Shown: positions 1 through 9,354, counted from the stretch's first letter. The stretch is 64,000 nucleotides of DNA from Streptomyces sp. CB02058 (GCF_001905505.1 NZ_LIPG01000002.1:124001-188000); one strand, 5' to 3'. The notes: a model not told the origin generated them from the sequence alone. Translations and numbers: made by a program.

Positions 1-51
1 ATCGGCTTCGTACCGAACTCCCCGATGGCCTTCTACGCGCTGAACAACTAG
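1..51 (+). CDS. 3' end of an unidentified protein gene
   Basis: The window opens inside an open frame that reads IGFVPNSPMAFYALNN and stops at TAG. Only 16 residues are visible, so no family can be assigned. The frame is consistent with coding DNA (G or C at most third positions) and the RDD gene follows on the same strand after 184 bases, so it is the end of a preceding gene rather than noise. Nothing can be said about function. Confidence 0.6.
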   Translation: MGFVPNSPMAFYALNN

Positions 52-235
52 GCCGTCTCTTCCGGGGCGCGCCCTTGGATGTCGTCGGCCCCTTCGTGGG
101 GGTGGCGGCCCCTCAGCGGCGGCCCCCTCGTCGGCGGTGGCCCGGAAGCAGCCCGTACGCCCGTGTGCTGACGCCCCGTCCCCCGAAGGGACCTCAGCCG
201 TTGCGGGCCTTTACGGGCCGGGGTGCACTGCCCCC

Positions 236-901
236 ATGAGCAACGAACCGCCGCCCCCGCCGCCCGGCCAGCCGCCCGAGGACGACCCCTTCTCCAAGCG
301 TCCGCCGCAGGGACCCCCGCCGGGCGGCGGCTCGCCCTACGACAGCGCGCCGCCTCCGCCCCCGCCGCCCGGTCGCGATCCGTACGGCGGCGGGCCCTAC
401 GGCGGTGCCGACCCGCTGGCCGGCATGCCGCCGCTCGCCCAGCCGGGCAAGCGGATCCTGGCGCGGCTGATCGACTTCCTCATCATCTCGATCCCGCTGT
501 ACCTGATCTCGCTGCCCTTCGGCGGAGCGGTCGACGTCACGTCGGACGACGGCAACGACGACTTCGGCAACGCCGTGGGCAACACCTACAGCGGGCATCA
601 GCTGGTCTGGTCGCTGATCGGGCTGGTGATCTACGTCGCGTACGACACGTACTTCACCCACAAGGACGGCCGGACCCTCGGCAAGCGGCTGCTGAAGATG
701 CGCGTCGCGATGCTCAACGACGGCTCGGTCCCCGACACGAGCTCCTCGCTGATGCGGGCCGTCGTGCTCTGGCTCCCGGCGCTGCTGTGCTGCCCCTGTC
801 TGTGGTGGCTCATCAACATCGTGCTGATGTTCACGGACAAGCCGTACAGGCAGGGGCTCCAGGACAAGGCGGGCAAGACCGTGGTCGTCACCGTCCCCTG
901 A
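236..901 (+). CDS. RDD family membrane protein with proline-rich N-terminus
   Basis: A 221-residue protein. The first 75 or so residues are a disordered Pro/Gly-rich tail with runs of prolines and GGGPYGG-type repeats. The RDD domain follows: an ARLIDFLI segment carrying the Arg-Asp pair, a transmembrane helix, a second helix near YVAYDTYF, the conserved GRTLGKRLLKMRV loop, and a third hydrophobic segment with Cys residues (LLCCPCLWWL). RDD proteins are small integral membrane proteins, often thought to be transport-related, but their role is generally unclear. I chose the ATG at 236 over an upstream in-frame ATG at 137 because the proline-rich tail begins there and the upstream 33 codons look non-coding. 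It converges on the small membrane-protein gene at 914. Confidence 0.85.
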   Translation: MSNEPPPPPPGQPPEDDPFSKRPPQGPPPGGGSPYDSAPPPPPPPGRDPYGGGPYGGADPLAGMPPLAQPGKRILARLIDFLIISIPLYLISLPFGGAVDVTSDDGNDDFGNAVGNTYSGHQLVWSLIGLVIYVAYDTYFTHKDGRTLGKRLLKMRVAMLNDGSVPDTSSSLMRAVVLWLPALLCCPCLWWLINIVLMFTDKPYRQGLQDKAGKTVVVTVP

Positions 902-913
902 CCCGGCGGGTGG

Positions 914-1210
914 TCAGCGGTGCAGGGAGTGCTCGCCCATGCGCTGCCGCTGGGCGGCGGCGATCTCGATGTCCTCGATCGTGCGGTGCGCACGGAGCCC
1001 GGCGGGCGGCGCCGTGGGTGTTCCGGTCGCCCTGGTGCGGGAGGGCAGGGGCACGGTCGTGGCCACCAGCAGGCCCAGGACCAGTGCCGCGGTGCACACG
1101 GCGGCGATGCCGAGGCCCGATTCCGTACGGAACAGCAGCAGCATGGCGAGGGCGGAGAAGACGACGGTGGCCGAACCGAAGGAGAACTGTGCGGCAGTCG
1201 GACGCGGCAT
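914..1210 (-). CDS. small two-helix membrane protein, unknown function
   Basis: A 98-residue protein with two closely spaced hydrophobic stretches (about residues 11-27 and 32-50), then a basic cytoplasmic-looking tail ending in IEDIEIAAAQRQRMGEHSLHR. Its codon usage is typical of the neighbourhood and it sits convergent to the RDD gene with only 12 bases between stop codons. I do not recognise a named domain. The hydrophobic pair and charged C-terminus suggest a small inner-membrane protein. It reads away from the protease gene at 1593, so the region in between holds two divergent promoters. Confidence 0.6.
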   Translation of the reverse strand: MPRPTAAQFSFGSATVVFSALAMLLLFRTESGLGIAAVCTAALVLGLLVATTVPLPSRTRATGTPTAPPAGLRAHRTIEDIEIAAAQRQRMGEHSLHR

Positions 1211-1592
1211 GGCGGTATCCGTCCTCGGGGTGTCGGATGGGGGAGTCTCTCAACACGTTCGCACGGTCAATCGACTCTACGACGGTGGATGCCCGTGAGG
1301 AACGGGTAGTAAGCGTGACCTAACCCACGGTACCGGTGCACGGGGGGCGCACGGAGTCACGCAGAGGCCAAGGATGAGTATCGGCGCGCCGGTTGGGCGT
1401 ACGACCGGCAGGGATGTCCGTCCGGATAGCGGAAGTGGACGCCCGCATAGTGCACTTGGCCTGTGCAAGTCAAGATCTGTCTTTTCTCTCATAACTCCGA
1501 TCGAATGTCGTCACTTGTGACGCGTTAATCTGCGCGCGGCCCGTAGGACACCCCCTGGCCGCGGACGCGAACGCCGGGGAGGACTGCATCAA
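1211..1592. promoter_or_regulatory. divergent intergenic region upstream of the M6 protease
   Basis: This 382-base gap separates the small membrane protein (minus) from the protease (plus). No convincing gene is seen in it. The stretch around 1480-1535 is relatively AT-rich and holds a short perfect inverted repeat, GTCAC-TT-GTGAC (1510-1521), about 70 bases before the protease start, which could be an operator. A GGGGAGGA ribosome binding site lies at about 1575-1582, before the GTG at 1593. No attenuator or riboswitch is recognised. Confidence 0.4.
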
Positions 1593-3992
1593 GTGACCAC
1601 TCAGAGACGGGCGCTACGGGCCACCGCCGTAGCCGTGTGCCTGGCCGCCACCGCGGCGACGGCATCGGCCTTCGCCACAGCCCAGGCAGTTGACAGGACG
1701 TCGGGATCGGGCGCCGAGGTCGTGGACCGGCGGGATCCCGCGCCGGTCAAGGCGCACGAGCACGACCTCGAAGGGCCCTTCAGCAAGGAGCAGGACGCAC
1801 AGCGCCAGGCGGCGCTGGAGCAGGTCCTGGCCGGCGACAAGAAGGTGACCACCAAGGGCGGCTCCAAGGTCGTCAAGCTCGGCAAGAGCAAGTACGTCGA
1901 GCTGGGCCGCGAGAAGACCGACAAGATCTTCACCATCCTCGTGGAGTTCGGCGACCAGGTCGACGACACGACGATGTTCGACCCGGACGGCGACGGCCCG
2001 AAGCCCCCGGTCAAGAAGTTCGGCGGCACGCCCGGCCCGCTGCACAACGAGATAGCCGAGCCGGACCCGGCGAAGGACAACAGCACCGCCTGGCAGGCCG
2101 ATTACAACCAGGCCCACTTCCAGGAGCTGTACTTCGGCGAGGGCAAGGGCAAGGACTCGCTGAAGACGTACTACGAGAAGACGTCCTCCGGGCGCTACTC
2201 GGTCGACGGTGAGGTCTCCGACTGGGTCAAGGTCCCGTACAACGAGGCCCGTTACGGGTCCAACTACTGCGGCTCGACCAACTGCGCCAACGTCTGGGAC
2301 ACCGTCCGCGACGGCGTCAACGCCTGGGTCGCCGACCAGAAGGCCAAGGGCCGCACCCTGGACGAGATCAAGGCGGACCTCGCGCAGTACGACGAGTGGG
2401 ACCGCTACGACTTCGACGGCGACGGCGACTTCAACGAGCCGGACGGCTACATCGACCACTTCCAGCTGGTCCACGCCGGCGAGGACGAGTCCGCGGGCGG
2501 CGGCGCCCAGGGCACCGACGCCATCTGGGCGCACCGCTGGTACGCCTACGGCACCAACGCCGGTGCGACGGGCCCCGAGGGCAACAAGGCCGGTGGCGCC
2601 CAGATCGGTGACACGGGCATCTGGGTCGGCGACTACACCGCGCAGCCCGAGAACGGCGGCCTGGGCGTCTTCGCCCACGAGTACGCCCACGACCTCGGCC
2701 TCCCGGACCTGTACGACACCTCCGGCGGCGGCGAGAACTCCGTCGGCTTCTGGTCCCTGATGTCGGCGGGCTCCTGGCTCGGCACCGGCGACGGCCAGAT
2801 AGGCAACCTCCCGGGCGACATGACCGCCTGGGACAAGCTCCAGCTCGGCTGGCTCGACTACGCCTCGGCGAAGGCGGCCACGGCCTCCACGCACAAGCTG
2901 GGCGTCGCGGAGTACAACACCAAGGACAAGCAGGCGCTGGTCGTCGAGCTGCCCGAGAAGGCCGTCACCACCACGGTCACGAAGCCCGCGGAGGGCTCGA
3001 AGCAGTGGTGGAGCGACATGGGTGACGACCTGTCGAACACCCTGACCCGTTCGCTCGACCTCACCGGGAAGACGTCCGCCTCGCTGGACCTGTCCGGCTG
3101 GTACGACATCGAGGCCGACTACGACTACCTCTACACCGAGGTGTCCGAGAACGGCGGCAGCAGCTGGACCGCGCTCGACGGCACGGCCGACGGCAAGGCC
3201 ATCCCGCGCGACGCCAGTGACAAGCCGGCCCTGACCGACGTCTCCGGCGCGTACAGGAAGCTCGTCTTCCCGCTGGACGCCTACGCGGGCAAGAAGATCG
3301 ACCTGCGCTTCCGCTACCAGACGGACGGCGGCGCGGGCGGCAAGGGCTTCGCGGCCGACGCCATCACGGTCACCGCCGACGGCGCCGCGCTCTTCACGGA
3401 CAACGCCGAGGGCGACGACAACGGCTGGACCGCCAAGGGCTTCTCGCGGATCGGTGAGTCGTTCACCAACGACTACCCGCAGTACTACATCGCGGAGAAC
3501 CGCCAGTACGTCTCGTACGACAAGACCCTCGAGGTCGGCCCGTACAACTTCGGCTTCTCCACGACCCGTCCGGACTGGGTCGAGCACTACGCGTACCAGA
3601 ACGGTCTGATGGTGTGGCTCTGGGACACCTCCCAGAAGGACAACAACACCTCGGTCCACCCGGGCCAGGGTCTGATCCTTCCGGTGGACTCCCACGCCAA
3701 GCCGCTGAAGTGGACGAACGGCTCGCTCCTGCGCAACAAGATCCAGCCCTTCGACGCGCCGTTCAGCTGGTACCCGAACAAGGGCTTCACGCTGCACAAC
3801 GCGGATGTGGCGCTCAAGATCAAGCCCTCGCTCGGCGTCCCCGTCTTCGACGACCGCAAGGGCACCTACTGGTACGAGGAAAACCCGACAGGAAGTGTCA
3901 AGGTTTCTGACACCAACACCCGGATCTCCATCGTCAACGAGCCGCTCAGCGGTTCGACGATCACGGTGAAGGTCGGTCCCTCGACCAAGTAA
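1593..3992 (+). CDS. secreted M6-family (immune inhibitor A-like) zinc metalloprotease
   Basis: A 799-residue exported protease. The GTG start is followed by a typical Sec signal peptide (RR near residue 5, hydrophobic core to about residue 30). A propeptide runs to about residue 110, and the catalytic domain carries HEYAHDLGLPDLYD at residues 362-375, the HExxH...D/E zinc site of peptidase family M6, followed by a SLMSAGSW Met-turn region. After about residue 470 comes a beta-rich region resembling the C-terminal modules of immune inhibitor A proteins, with a VVELPEKAV stretch and a concanavalin/MAM-like fold pattern. The family degrades host or environmental proteins outside the cell. A strong hairpin follows the stop, so the gene is probably monocistronic. 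Confidence 0.93.
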   Translation: MTTQRRALRATAVAVCLAATAATASAFATAQAVDRTSGSGAEVVDRRDPAPVKAHEHDLEGPFSKEQDAQRQAALEQVLAGDKKVTTKGGSKVVKLGKSKYVELGREKTDKIFTILVEFGDQVDDTTMFDPDGDGPKPPVKKFGGTPGPLHNEIAEPDPAKDNSTAWQADYNQAHFQELYFGEGKGKDSLKTYYEKTSSGRYSVDGEVSDWVKVPYNEARYGSNYCGSTNCANVWDTVRDGVNAWVADQKAKGRTLDEIKADLAQYDEWDRYDFDGDGDFNEPDGYIDHFQLVHAGEDESAGGGAQGTDAIWAHRWYAYGTNAGATGPEGNKAGGAQIGDTGIWVGDYTAQPENGGLGVFAHEYAHDLGLPDLYDTSGGGENSVGFWSLMSAGSWLGTGDGQIGNLPGDMTAWDKLQLGWLDYASAKAATASTHKLGVAEYNTKDKQALVVELPEKAVTTTVTKPAEGSKQWWSDMGDDLSNTLTRSLDLTGKTSASLDLSGWYDIEADYDYLYTEVSENGGSSWTALDGTADGKAIPRDASDKPALTDVSGAYRKLVFPLDAYAGKKIDLRFRYQTDGGAGGKGFAADAITVTADGAALFTDNAEGDDNGWTAKGFSRIGESFTNDYPQYYIAENRQYVSYDKTLEVGPYNFGFSTTRPDWVEHYAYQNGLMVWLWDTSQKDNNTSVHPGQGLILPVDSHAKPLKWTNGSLLRNKIQPFDAPFSWYPNKGFTLHNADVALKIKPSLGVPVFDDRKGTYWYEENPTGSVKVSDTNTRISIVNEPLSGSTITVKVGPSTK

Positions 3993-4017
3993 TCGGTAAA
4001 GCAGCAGGTCACAACAT

Positions 4018-4053
4018 GATCGGCCGTCGCCCTCTAGCGGGCGGCGGCCGATC
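4018..4053 (+). terminator. hairpin terminator after the M6 protease
   Basis: GATCGGCCGTCGCCC and its near-perfect reverse complement GGGCGGCGGCCGATC flank a six-base loop, with one G-T wobble. It lies 25 bases after the protease stop and is followed by GTGTTTA, a weak T-containing tail typical of high-GC terminators. Confidence 0.75.
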
Positions 4054-4114
4054 GTGTTTAGGTGCCTCCTACCGAATCCTTATTGACACGAAGTCCAACG
4101 GGGGAGCGCGAAGC

Positions 4115-4459
4115 ATGGCAGGCGGAGGTTTCTGCAGGTTGCCGAACGGCACGGTGGTGGTGGCTCTGACCCTGAACGGTCCGGCCGGGGGCTCCGGCCC
4201 CGGAGCGCCGGTCCGGGTGCTGGTGCACGCGGCGAACCGGGCGCGCGCCCTGACCAGGCTGCGCAACCTCGGGCTGCGGGCCGTCTACCTCAGGGGCAAC
4301 GCCCAGCCGCCCACGCCGGACGAGATCACGGCGGTCCTGCACCACCCGGACGGGCTGCTGTGGCGCAGGGCGCCCCAGACCGGCCAGGAGCTCTGGCACC
4401 CGATACGGGCCCTGCTGGGCTCCTCCGGCTATGCGGGACCGGCCCGCCCGGCGGCCTGA
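4115..4459 (+). CDS. conserved hypothetical protein, 114 aa
   Basis: A short soluble protein starting MAGGGFCRLPNGTVVVALTLNG. It begins at an ATG preceded by GGGGGAGCG, which is a better start than the in-frame ATG at 4016 that lies inside the preceding terminator. The sequence has an Arg-rich middle (HAANRARALTRLRNLGLRAVYLRGNA) and ends LLGSSGYAGPARPAA. No known domain is recognised. Gene order next to pncA suggests it belongs to a conserved Streptomyces block, but its role is unknown. It converges with pncA 36 bases away. Confidence 0.65.
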   Translation: MAGGGFCRLPNGTVVVALTLNGPAGGSGPGAPVRVLVHAANRARALTRLRNLGLRAVYLRGNAQPPTPDEITAVLHHPDGLLWRRAPQTGQELWHPIRALLGSSGYAGPARPAA

Positions 4460-4495
4460 GAGGTTGCTCGGCCGGCCCGGGCGCGCCGGGAGGGG

Positions 4496-5080
4496 TCAGA
4501 CGACCGGCTTGCCGGTGAGCTCCACCCCGGCGGCCCGCAGCTCCTCCAGGGCCCGCTCGGTGGTCCCCTCGGCGACACCGGCGGTCAGGTCCAGCAGGAC
4601 GTGCGTGGTGAAGCCCTCGCGGGCGGCGTCCAGCGCGGTGGCCCGCACGCAGTGGTCGGTGGCGATCCCGACGACGTCGACGGCGGTGACGGACCGGTCG
4701 CGCAGCCACCGGGCGAGCCCGGTGCCGTTCTCGTCGACCCCCTCGAAGCCGCTGTACGCCGCGGCGTACGCCCCCTTGTCGAAGACGGTGTCGATCGCGC
4801 CGGAGGCCACGGCCGGGGCGAAGTTGGGGTGGAAGCCCACGCCCTCCGTGCCGGCGACGCAGTGCGGCGGCCAGGAGTGCTCGAAGTCGGGCGCCGAGGA
4901 GAAGTGGTCCCCCGGGTCGATGTGGTGGTCCCTGGTGGCCACGACATGGCGGTATCCGGGCTGTGCCTCACCGATCAGGTCGGTGATGGCGGCGGCGACA
5001 TCTGCGCCGCCCGCCACCGCGAGGCTGCCGCCCTCGCAGAAGTCGTTCTGAACGTCTACGACGATCAAGGCGCGATGCAT
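4496..5080 (-). CDS. pncA: nicotinamidase / isochorismatase-family hydrolase
   Basis: A 194-residue cysteine hydrolase that deamidates nicotinamide to nicotinate for NAD salvage. The start MHRALIVVDVQNDFC holds the catalytic Asp (D9) and the family signature. RDHHIDPGDHFSS contains the Asp-His-x-His metal site typical of nicotinamidases, and VGIATDHCVRATALDA holds the nucleophilic Cys. Length and motif order match bacterial PncA. A GAAGGACA ribosome site precedes the ATG. It lies downstream of pncB, on the same strand with 127 bases between, so the two steps of nicotinate salvage are probably co-expressed. Confidence 0.93.
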   Translation of the reverse strand: MHRALIVVDVQNDFCEGGSLAVAGGADVAAAITDLIGEAQPGYRHVVATRDHHIDPGDHFSSAPDFEHSWPPHCVAGTEGVGFHPNFAPAVASGAIDTVFDKGAYAAAYSGFEGVDENGTGLARWLRDRSVTAVDVVGIATDHCVRATALDAAREGFTTHVLLDLTAGVAEGTTERALEELRAAGVELTGKPVV

Positions 5081-5207
5081 GACGGTTGTCCTTCGGTGGG
5101 GAGTCGGCGGGTCGTGCGGAGGCGGACGGTGGGGATGCCATCGAGCCTAGAGACTCGGCGTACCCGGCGGGAGGGGGTGCACACATTCCCTCTTCCACCG
5201 GCGCGCC

Positions 5208-6536
5208 TCAGACGTACTCGGTGGGCAGCACCGGCTCGCCCCGGGACAGCTGCATCGCCGACATCGGCAGCCCCGCGCGCGCCGCGATGTGGCGCTCGCG
5301 CGCCGCCTCCAGCGGCTCCCGGCCGACGACCTCGCCGCCCTTGACCAGCTGCACCTGCACCTGCCGGTCCGCGAGCTCCGCGGGGACCTCCCCGCTGCCG
5401 ATCACCTCGGCCTCGGCGACCCCGTACGCGTCCAGTCTGCGCGCCGCCCACTTGCGGCCGCCGCGCGAGGACTTCGCGCCCAGCGACTTCTTCACCACCG
5501 GCAGCAGCGGATCGGCCGGGTCGGCCGACCGGGCGCGCGCCACCAGTTTGTAGACCATGGAGCACGTCGGGTGCCCGCTCCCGGTGACCAGCTGGGTGCC
5601 CACCCCGTACGAGTCGACGGGCGCGGCGGCCAGCGAGGCGATGGCGTACTCGTCCAGGTCGGAGGTCACCACGATCTTCGTCCCGGTGGCGCCCAGTTCG
5701 TCCAGCTGCTGCCGCACCCGGTGCGCGACGAGCAGCAGGTCGCCGGAGTCGATGCGTACGGCGCCGAGCTCCGGTCCCGCGACCTCCACCGCCGTACGGA
5801 CCGCCTCGGTCACGTCGTAGGTGTCGACCAGCAGCGAGGTCCCGCGGCCCAGCGAGTCCACCTGGGCCTGGAAGGCGTCCCGCTCGCTGTCGTGCAGGAG
5901 CGTGAACGCGTGCGCGCTCGTCCCGACGGTCGGGATGTTGTAGCGGAAACCGGCCGCGAGGTCGGAGGTGGTGTGGAAGCCGCCGATGTAGGCGGCGCGG
6001 GCCGAGGCCACCGCCGACAGCTCGTGGGTGCGCCGGGCGCCCATCTCGATGAGCCTGCGGCCCCCGGCGGCGGCCGACATGCGGGACGCGGCGGCGGCGA
6101 TCGCCGAGTCGTGGTTGAGGATCGAGAGGATCACGGTCTCCAGCAGCACGCACTCGGCGAAGGTGCCCTCGACCCGCAGGAGCGGTGAGCCCGGGAAGTA
6201 CACCTCGCCCTCCGGGTAGCCCCAGATGTCGCCGCTGAAGCGGTAGTCGGCCAGCCAGTCGACGGTCGCCGCGTCCACGATCCGCTGGTCGCGCAGGAAG
6301 CCGAGCATCTCGTCGTCGAAGTGGAAGTTCTCCACCGCGTCCAGCACCCGGCCGGTGCCCGCGACGACGCCGTAGCGCCGCCCCTCGGGCAGCCTGCGGG
6401 TGAAGGCCTCGAAGACGGAGCGCCGGTCGGCCGTGCCCGCCCTCAGTGCGGCCTGCACCATCGTGAGCTCGTACTGGTCGGTGAAGAGCGCGGTCGACGG
6501 CACACCGACCCGTCGCCCAAGGTCCGCTGAGTTCAT
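5208..6536 (-). CDS. pncB: nicotinate phosphoribosyltransferase
   Basis: A 442-residue enzyme that joins nicotinate to PRPP, giving nicotinate mononucleotide, the step after PncA. Recognisable features are the N-terminal TDQYELTMVQAAL segment, a central FHTTSDLAAG stretch, the phosphate-binding VRIDSGDLL region with the catalytic-site Asp, and VVTSDLDEYAI. Together these give the type II phosphoribosyltransferase barrel of the family. Length is normal. It is divergent from clpS, with 88 bases between the start codons. It is the upstream member of the pncB-pncA pair. Confidence 0.93.
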   Translation of the reverse strand: MNSADLGRRVGVPSTALFTDQYELTMVQAALRAGTADRRSVFEAFTRRLPEGRRYGVVAGTGRVLDAVENFHFDDEMLGFLRDQRIVDAATVDWLADYRFSGDIWGYPEGEVYFPGSPLLRVEGTFAECVLLETVILSILNHDSAIAAAASRMSAAAGGRRLIEMGARRTHELSAVASARAAYIGGFHTTSDLAAGFRYNIPTVGTSAHAFTLLHDSERDAFQAQVDSLGRGTSLLVDTYDVTEAVRTAVEVAGPELGAVRIDSGDLLLVAHRVRQQLDELGATGTKIVVTSDLDEYAIASLAAAPVDSYGVGTQLVTGSGHPTCSMVYKLVARARSADPADPLLPVVKKSLGAKSSRGGRKWAARRLDAYGVAEAEVIGSGEVPAELADRQVQVQLVKGGEVVGREPLEAARERHIAARAGLPMSAMQLSRGEPVLPTEYV

Positions 6537-6624
6537 ACCGGGGATGCTACTCCCTATTCGTCAAAGTGACGAGATGGGGGCGCCGTTTGTGCGGGGACCC
6601 CTCCCTGGTGGCAGCATGGGGTAG

Positions 6625-6933
6625 GTGAGCGTTGCTGCCCCCGTAGAGATCGAACGTCCCGAATCGGCCGAGGAGACCTTCGCCGTCCCCGAGCCCGATG
6701 TCCCCTGGGTGACGCTGGTGCACAACGACCCGGTCAACCTCATGAGCTATGTGACGTATGTCTTCCAGGCCTACTTCGGCTACTCCAAGGACAAGGCCCA
6801 CAAGCTGATGCTCGACGTGCATCAGAAGGGCCGCGCGGTCGTCTCCAGCGGCAGCCGCGAGGAGATGGAACGCGACGTCCAGGCCATGCACGGCTACGGG
6901 CTCTGGGCCACCCTGACCCAGGACCGGAACTGA
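6625..6933 (+). CDS. clpS: ATP-dependent Clp protease adaptor ClpS
   Basis: A 102-residue adaptor that hands N-degron substrates to the ClpC/ClpA unfoldase. After a disordered acidic N-terminus it has the ClpS core: [19 protein letters not shown], with the conserved NDP loop and Met gate, then [10 protein letters not shown] and the C-terminal helix. The GTG start has only a weak ribosome site, and a CAGCAT box ends 7 bases before it, so the message may be leaderless. It is followed after 43 bases by the DUF2017 gene, its usual actinobacterial partner. Confidence 0.94.
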   Translation: MSVAAPVEIERPESAEETFAVPEPDVPWVTLVHNDPVNLMSYVTYVFQAYFGYSKDKAHKLMLDVHQKGRAVVSSGSREEMERDVQAMHGYGLWATLTQDRN

Positions 6934-6976
6934 CTCGACCGCTGCCCCTCCGTCCGACCCACTCATCGGAGAATTC

Positions 6977-7564
6977 ATGGCCGGCCACTTCGAGGCCACC
7001 CCCGGCGGCGGCGCGTCCGTCGCGCTCGACGAGGTCGAGGTCGCCATCCTGCGCTCCCTCGCCGTCCAGCTGCTGGAACTGATCGGCCCCGGCGACGAGC
7101 CGGCCGAGGGCGAGGACCCGCTCGCCGCCCTGTTCGCCGAGGGGCCCAGCGAGCCGCCCTCGGACCCGGCGCTCGCCCGGCTCTTCCCCGAGGCGTACGG
7201 CGACGAGGACAAGGAGCTGCGCGAGGCCTCCGCCGAATTCCGCCGCTTCACGGAGAACGACCTGCGCACCCGCAAGCGCGAGGACGCCCTCGTCGTCGTG
7301 CGGACGCTGGACGCGCTCGCGCCCGTGGCGGACGACGGCGCGGTGCTCGCCCTCTCCGCCGAGGAGTGCCACAACTGGCTGGGGTCGCTGAACGACCTCC
7401 GGCTCACCATCGGCACCCGCCTGGAGGTGTCCGACGAGGACGAGGGCCAGGACGGTTCGCTGTACCGGCTGCCCGACAGTGATCCGCGCAAGCCGATGGT
7501 GATGGCTTATCTCTGGCTCGGCGCGCTCCAGGAAACTCTCGTCGAAACGCTGATGCCCGGCTGA
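6977..7564 (+). CDS. DUF2017 domain-containing protein
   Basis: A 195-residue acidic protein of the actinobacterial DUF2017 family, which is almost always found next to clpS. It starts MAGHFEATPGGGASVALDEVEVAILRSLAVQLLELIG. It carries the characteristic FRRFTENDLRTRKREDALVV segment and ends YLWLGALQETLVETLMPG. No catalytic motif is visible. Its conserved position after clpS suggests a link with regulated proteolysis, but this is inference from context. A GGAGAATTC ribosome site precedes the ATG. Confidence 0.88.
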   Translation: MAGHFEATPGGGASVALDEVEVAILRSLAVQLLELIGPGDEPAEGEDPLAALFAEGPSEPPSDPALARLFPEAYGDEDKELREASAEFRRFTENDLRTRKREDALVVVRTLDALAPVADDGAVLALSAEECHNWLGSLNDLRLTIGTRLEVSDEDEGQDGSLYRLPDSDPRKPMVMAYLWLGALQETLVETLMPG

Positions 7565-7866
7565 GGCCGCCCGGGTTCGCTCAACGGACGCTCAAATCCG
7601 AATAACGATCCCGTCACCTGAATGGCGTTCTTTGCTGTGCCTGGAAACGCTTGTCCGCTTTTTCCTGTGGTGTGCGCCACATAATGTCCATCGGCGTCTC
7701 CTGCCGGCCGTGATAAATCTTCACGACCGCCCGGGGACGCCACCCCTGTCCCCGGGGCGCTACGAGCCGGCCGAACGCCGGCGGCACTCCATCCATATCC
7801 GGGGGGATCAGGACCTGATCCGACGCCGACAACGGCGCGGATCGGCGTGGAGAAAGGCGCACCACC
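7565..7866. other. 301-base intergenic region before the amino-acid permease
   Basis: No gene is supported here. It is somewhat less GC-rich than the flanks, particularly at 7590-7730, so it probably holds the permease promoter and a long 5' leader. Near its 3' end GATCCG and CGGATC flank a 15-base loop (about 7817-7843), which may be a leader hairpin. The minus-strand open frame across this region (7614-7889) has no good start and poor coding character. No recognised riboswitch is seen. Confidence 0.35.
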
Positions 7867-9297
7867 ATGACATCGGCGCAGGTCGACAAGGGACAGGCGG
7901 ACGGCCCCGAGGCCGTCGACGCCCCGGCGGGCGAGGGCTACCAGCGTGGCCTCGGCGCCCGTCAGATCCAGATGATCGCCATCGGCGGAGCCATCGGCAC
8001 GGGACTCTTCCTCGGCGCGGGCAAGGCCATCGACAGAGCGGGACCCAGTCTCATCCTGGCGTACGCCGTCGCGGGCCTCGTCATCTTCTTCATCATGCGG
8101 GCCCTGGGCGAACTCCTCATGTACCGCCCGGTCTCCGGCTCCTTCTCGGAGTACGCGCGTGAATTCCTGGGCCCCTTCTTCGGGTTCGTGACCGGATGGA
8201 CGTACTGGCTCTTCTGGGTCGTCACCGGAATCACCGAAGTCACCGCAGCGGCCACCTATATGACGTACTGGTGGGATATCCCGCAATGGCTGTCCGCCCT
8301 GGTGTTCACGGTCATTCTGTACGGCGCCAACCTGATCTCGGTGAAGCTCTTCGGTGAGCTCGAGTTCTGGTTCTCGATGGTCAAGGTCACCGCGATCCTC
8401 GGCATGATCCTCATCTGCGCCGGTGTGCTGACGATCGGCTTCTCCGACGCCGGTGACACCGCCACGGTCGCCAACCTGTGGAACGACGGCGGGTTCTTCC
8501 CCGAAGGCATCGGCGGCACGCTGATGACCCTCCAGATCGTGATGTTCGCCTTCCTCGCCGTCGAGCTGGTCGGCGTCACCGCGGGCGAGTCCAAGGACCC
8601 GAAGACCGTCCTGCCCAAGGCCATCAACACCGTGCCGTGGCGCATCGCCGTCTTCTACGTCGGCGCGCTGATCATGATCCTGTCGGTGGTCCCGTGGTCC
8701 ACCTTCAAGCCCGGCGTCTCGCCGTTCGTCGCCGCGTTCCAGGAGATGGGTCTCGGCATCGGCGCCGCGATCGTCAACTTCGTCGTGCTCACCGCCGCGC
8801 TCTCCTCCTGCAACTCCGGCATGTACTCCACCGGCCGGATGCTGCGTGACCTGGCGCTCAACGGGCAGGGCCCCAAGGCCTTCACCAGGCTGACGAAGAA
8901 CGGCCTGCCGCTGGTCGGCACCACCTTCTCCGCCGCGCTGATGCTCGTCGGCGTCTGGATCAACTACCAGTGGCCGGGCGATGCGTTCAACTACGTCGTC
9001 TCCTTCGCGACCATCTCCGGCATGTGGGCCTGGATCATGATCCTCGTCTGCCAGATCCGCTTCCGCGCCAAGGCCGACCGGGGCGAGCTGCCCCAGTCCT
9101 CCTTCAAGGCGCCCGGCGCGCCGTTCAGCAGCTGGTTCGCCCTCGCCTTCATCGGCCTGGTCATCGTCATGATGGCCGTCGACAAGGACGCCAGGATCTC
9201 GCTGTACTGCGCACCCCTGTGGGGCCTGATCCTGGGCGTCTCGTACCTGGTGCTCAAGGCGCGCAACCCCGAGAACTCCGCCTTCGCCAAGCGCTGA
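7867..9297 (+). CDS. amino-acid permease of the AAT/APC family
   Basis: A 476-residue, 12-helix permease. After a hydrophilic 25-residue start it has the APC signature GLGARQIQMIAIGGAIGTGL in helix 1, which lines the substrate site. ALGELLMYRPVSGSF follows in helix 3, and the family GESKDPKTVLPKAINTVPWRI motif lies after helix 6. The best subfamily matches are the AAT group, such as AnsP (asparagine), CycA (D-Ser/D-Ala/Gly) and GabP. The sequence alone does not fix the substrate. The start ATG is preceded by GGAGAAAGG. A hairpin at 9355-9391 ends the transcript. Confidence 0.9.
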   Translation: MTSAQVDKGQADGPEAVDAPAGEGYQRGLGARQIQMIAIGGAIGTGLFLGAGKAIDRAGPSLILAYAVAGLVIFFIMRALGELLMYRPVSGSFSEYAREFLGPFFGFVTGWTYWLFWVVTGITEVTAAATYMTYWWDIPQWLSALVFTVILYGANLISVKLFGELEFWFSMVKVTAILGMILICAGVLTIGFSDAGDTATVANLWNDGGFFPEGIGGTLMTLQIVMFAFLAVELVGVTAGESKDPKTVLPKAINTVPWRIAVFYVGALIMILSVVPWSTFKPGVSPFVAAFQEMGLGIGAAIVNFVVLTAALSSCNSGMYSTGRMLRDLALNGQGPKAFTRLTKNGLPLVGTTFSAALMLVGVWINYQWPGDAFNYVVSFATISGMWAWIMILVCQIRFRAKADRGELPQSSFKAPGAPFSSWFALAFIGLVIVMMAVDKDARISLYCAPLWGLILGVSYLVLKARNPENSAFAKR

Positions 9298-9354
9298 CCC
9301 GCGCGACGGCCGCCCCGGGACACCGGCCGCCCCAACGGCCCCTGTCCGGCATCC

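Noticed and set aside
1277..1492. 71-residue minus-strand frame in the protease promoter region
   Set aside because: Cys/Pro/Arg-rich with no recognisable motif, no good start, and it covers the likely promoter.
7614..7889. 91-residue minus-strand frame before the permease
   Set aside because: It has no good ribosome site, overlaps the permease start and its composition does not look like a protein.
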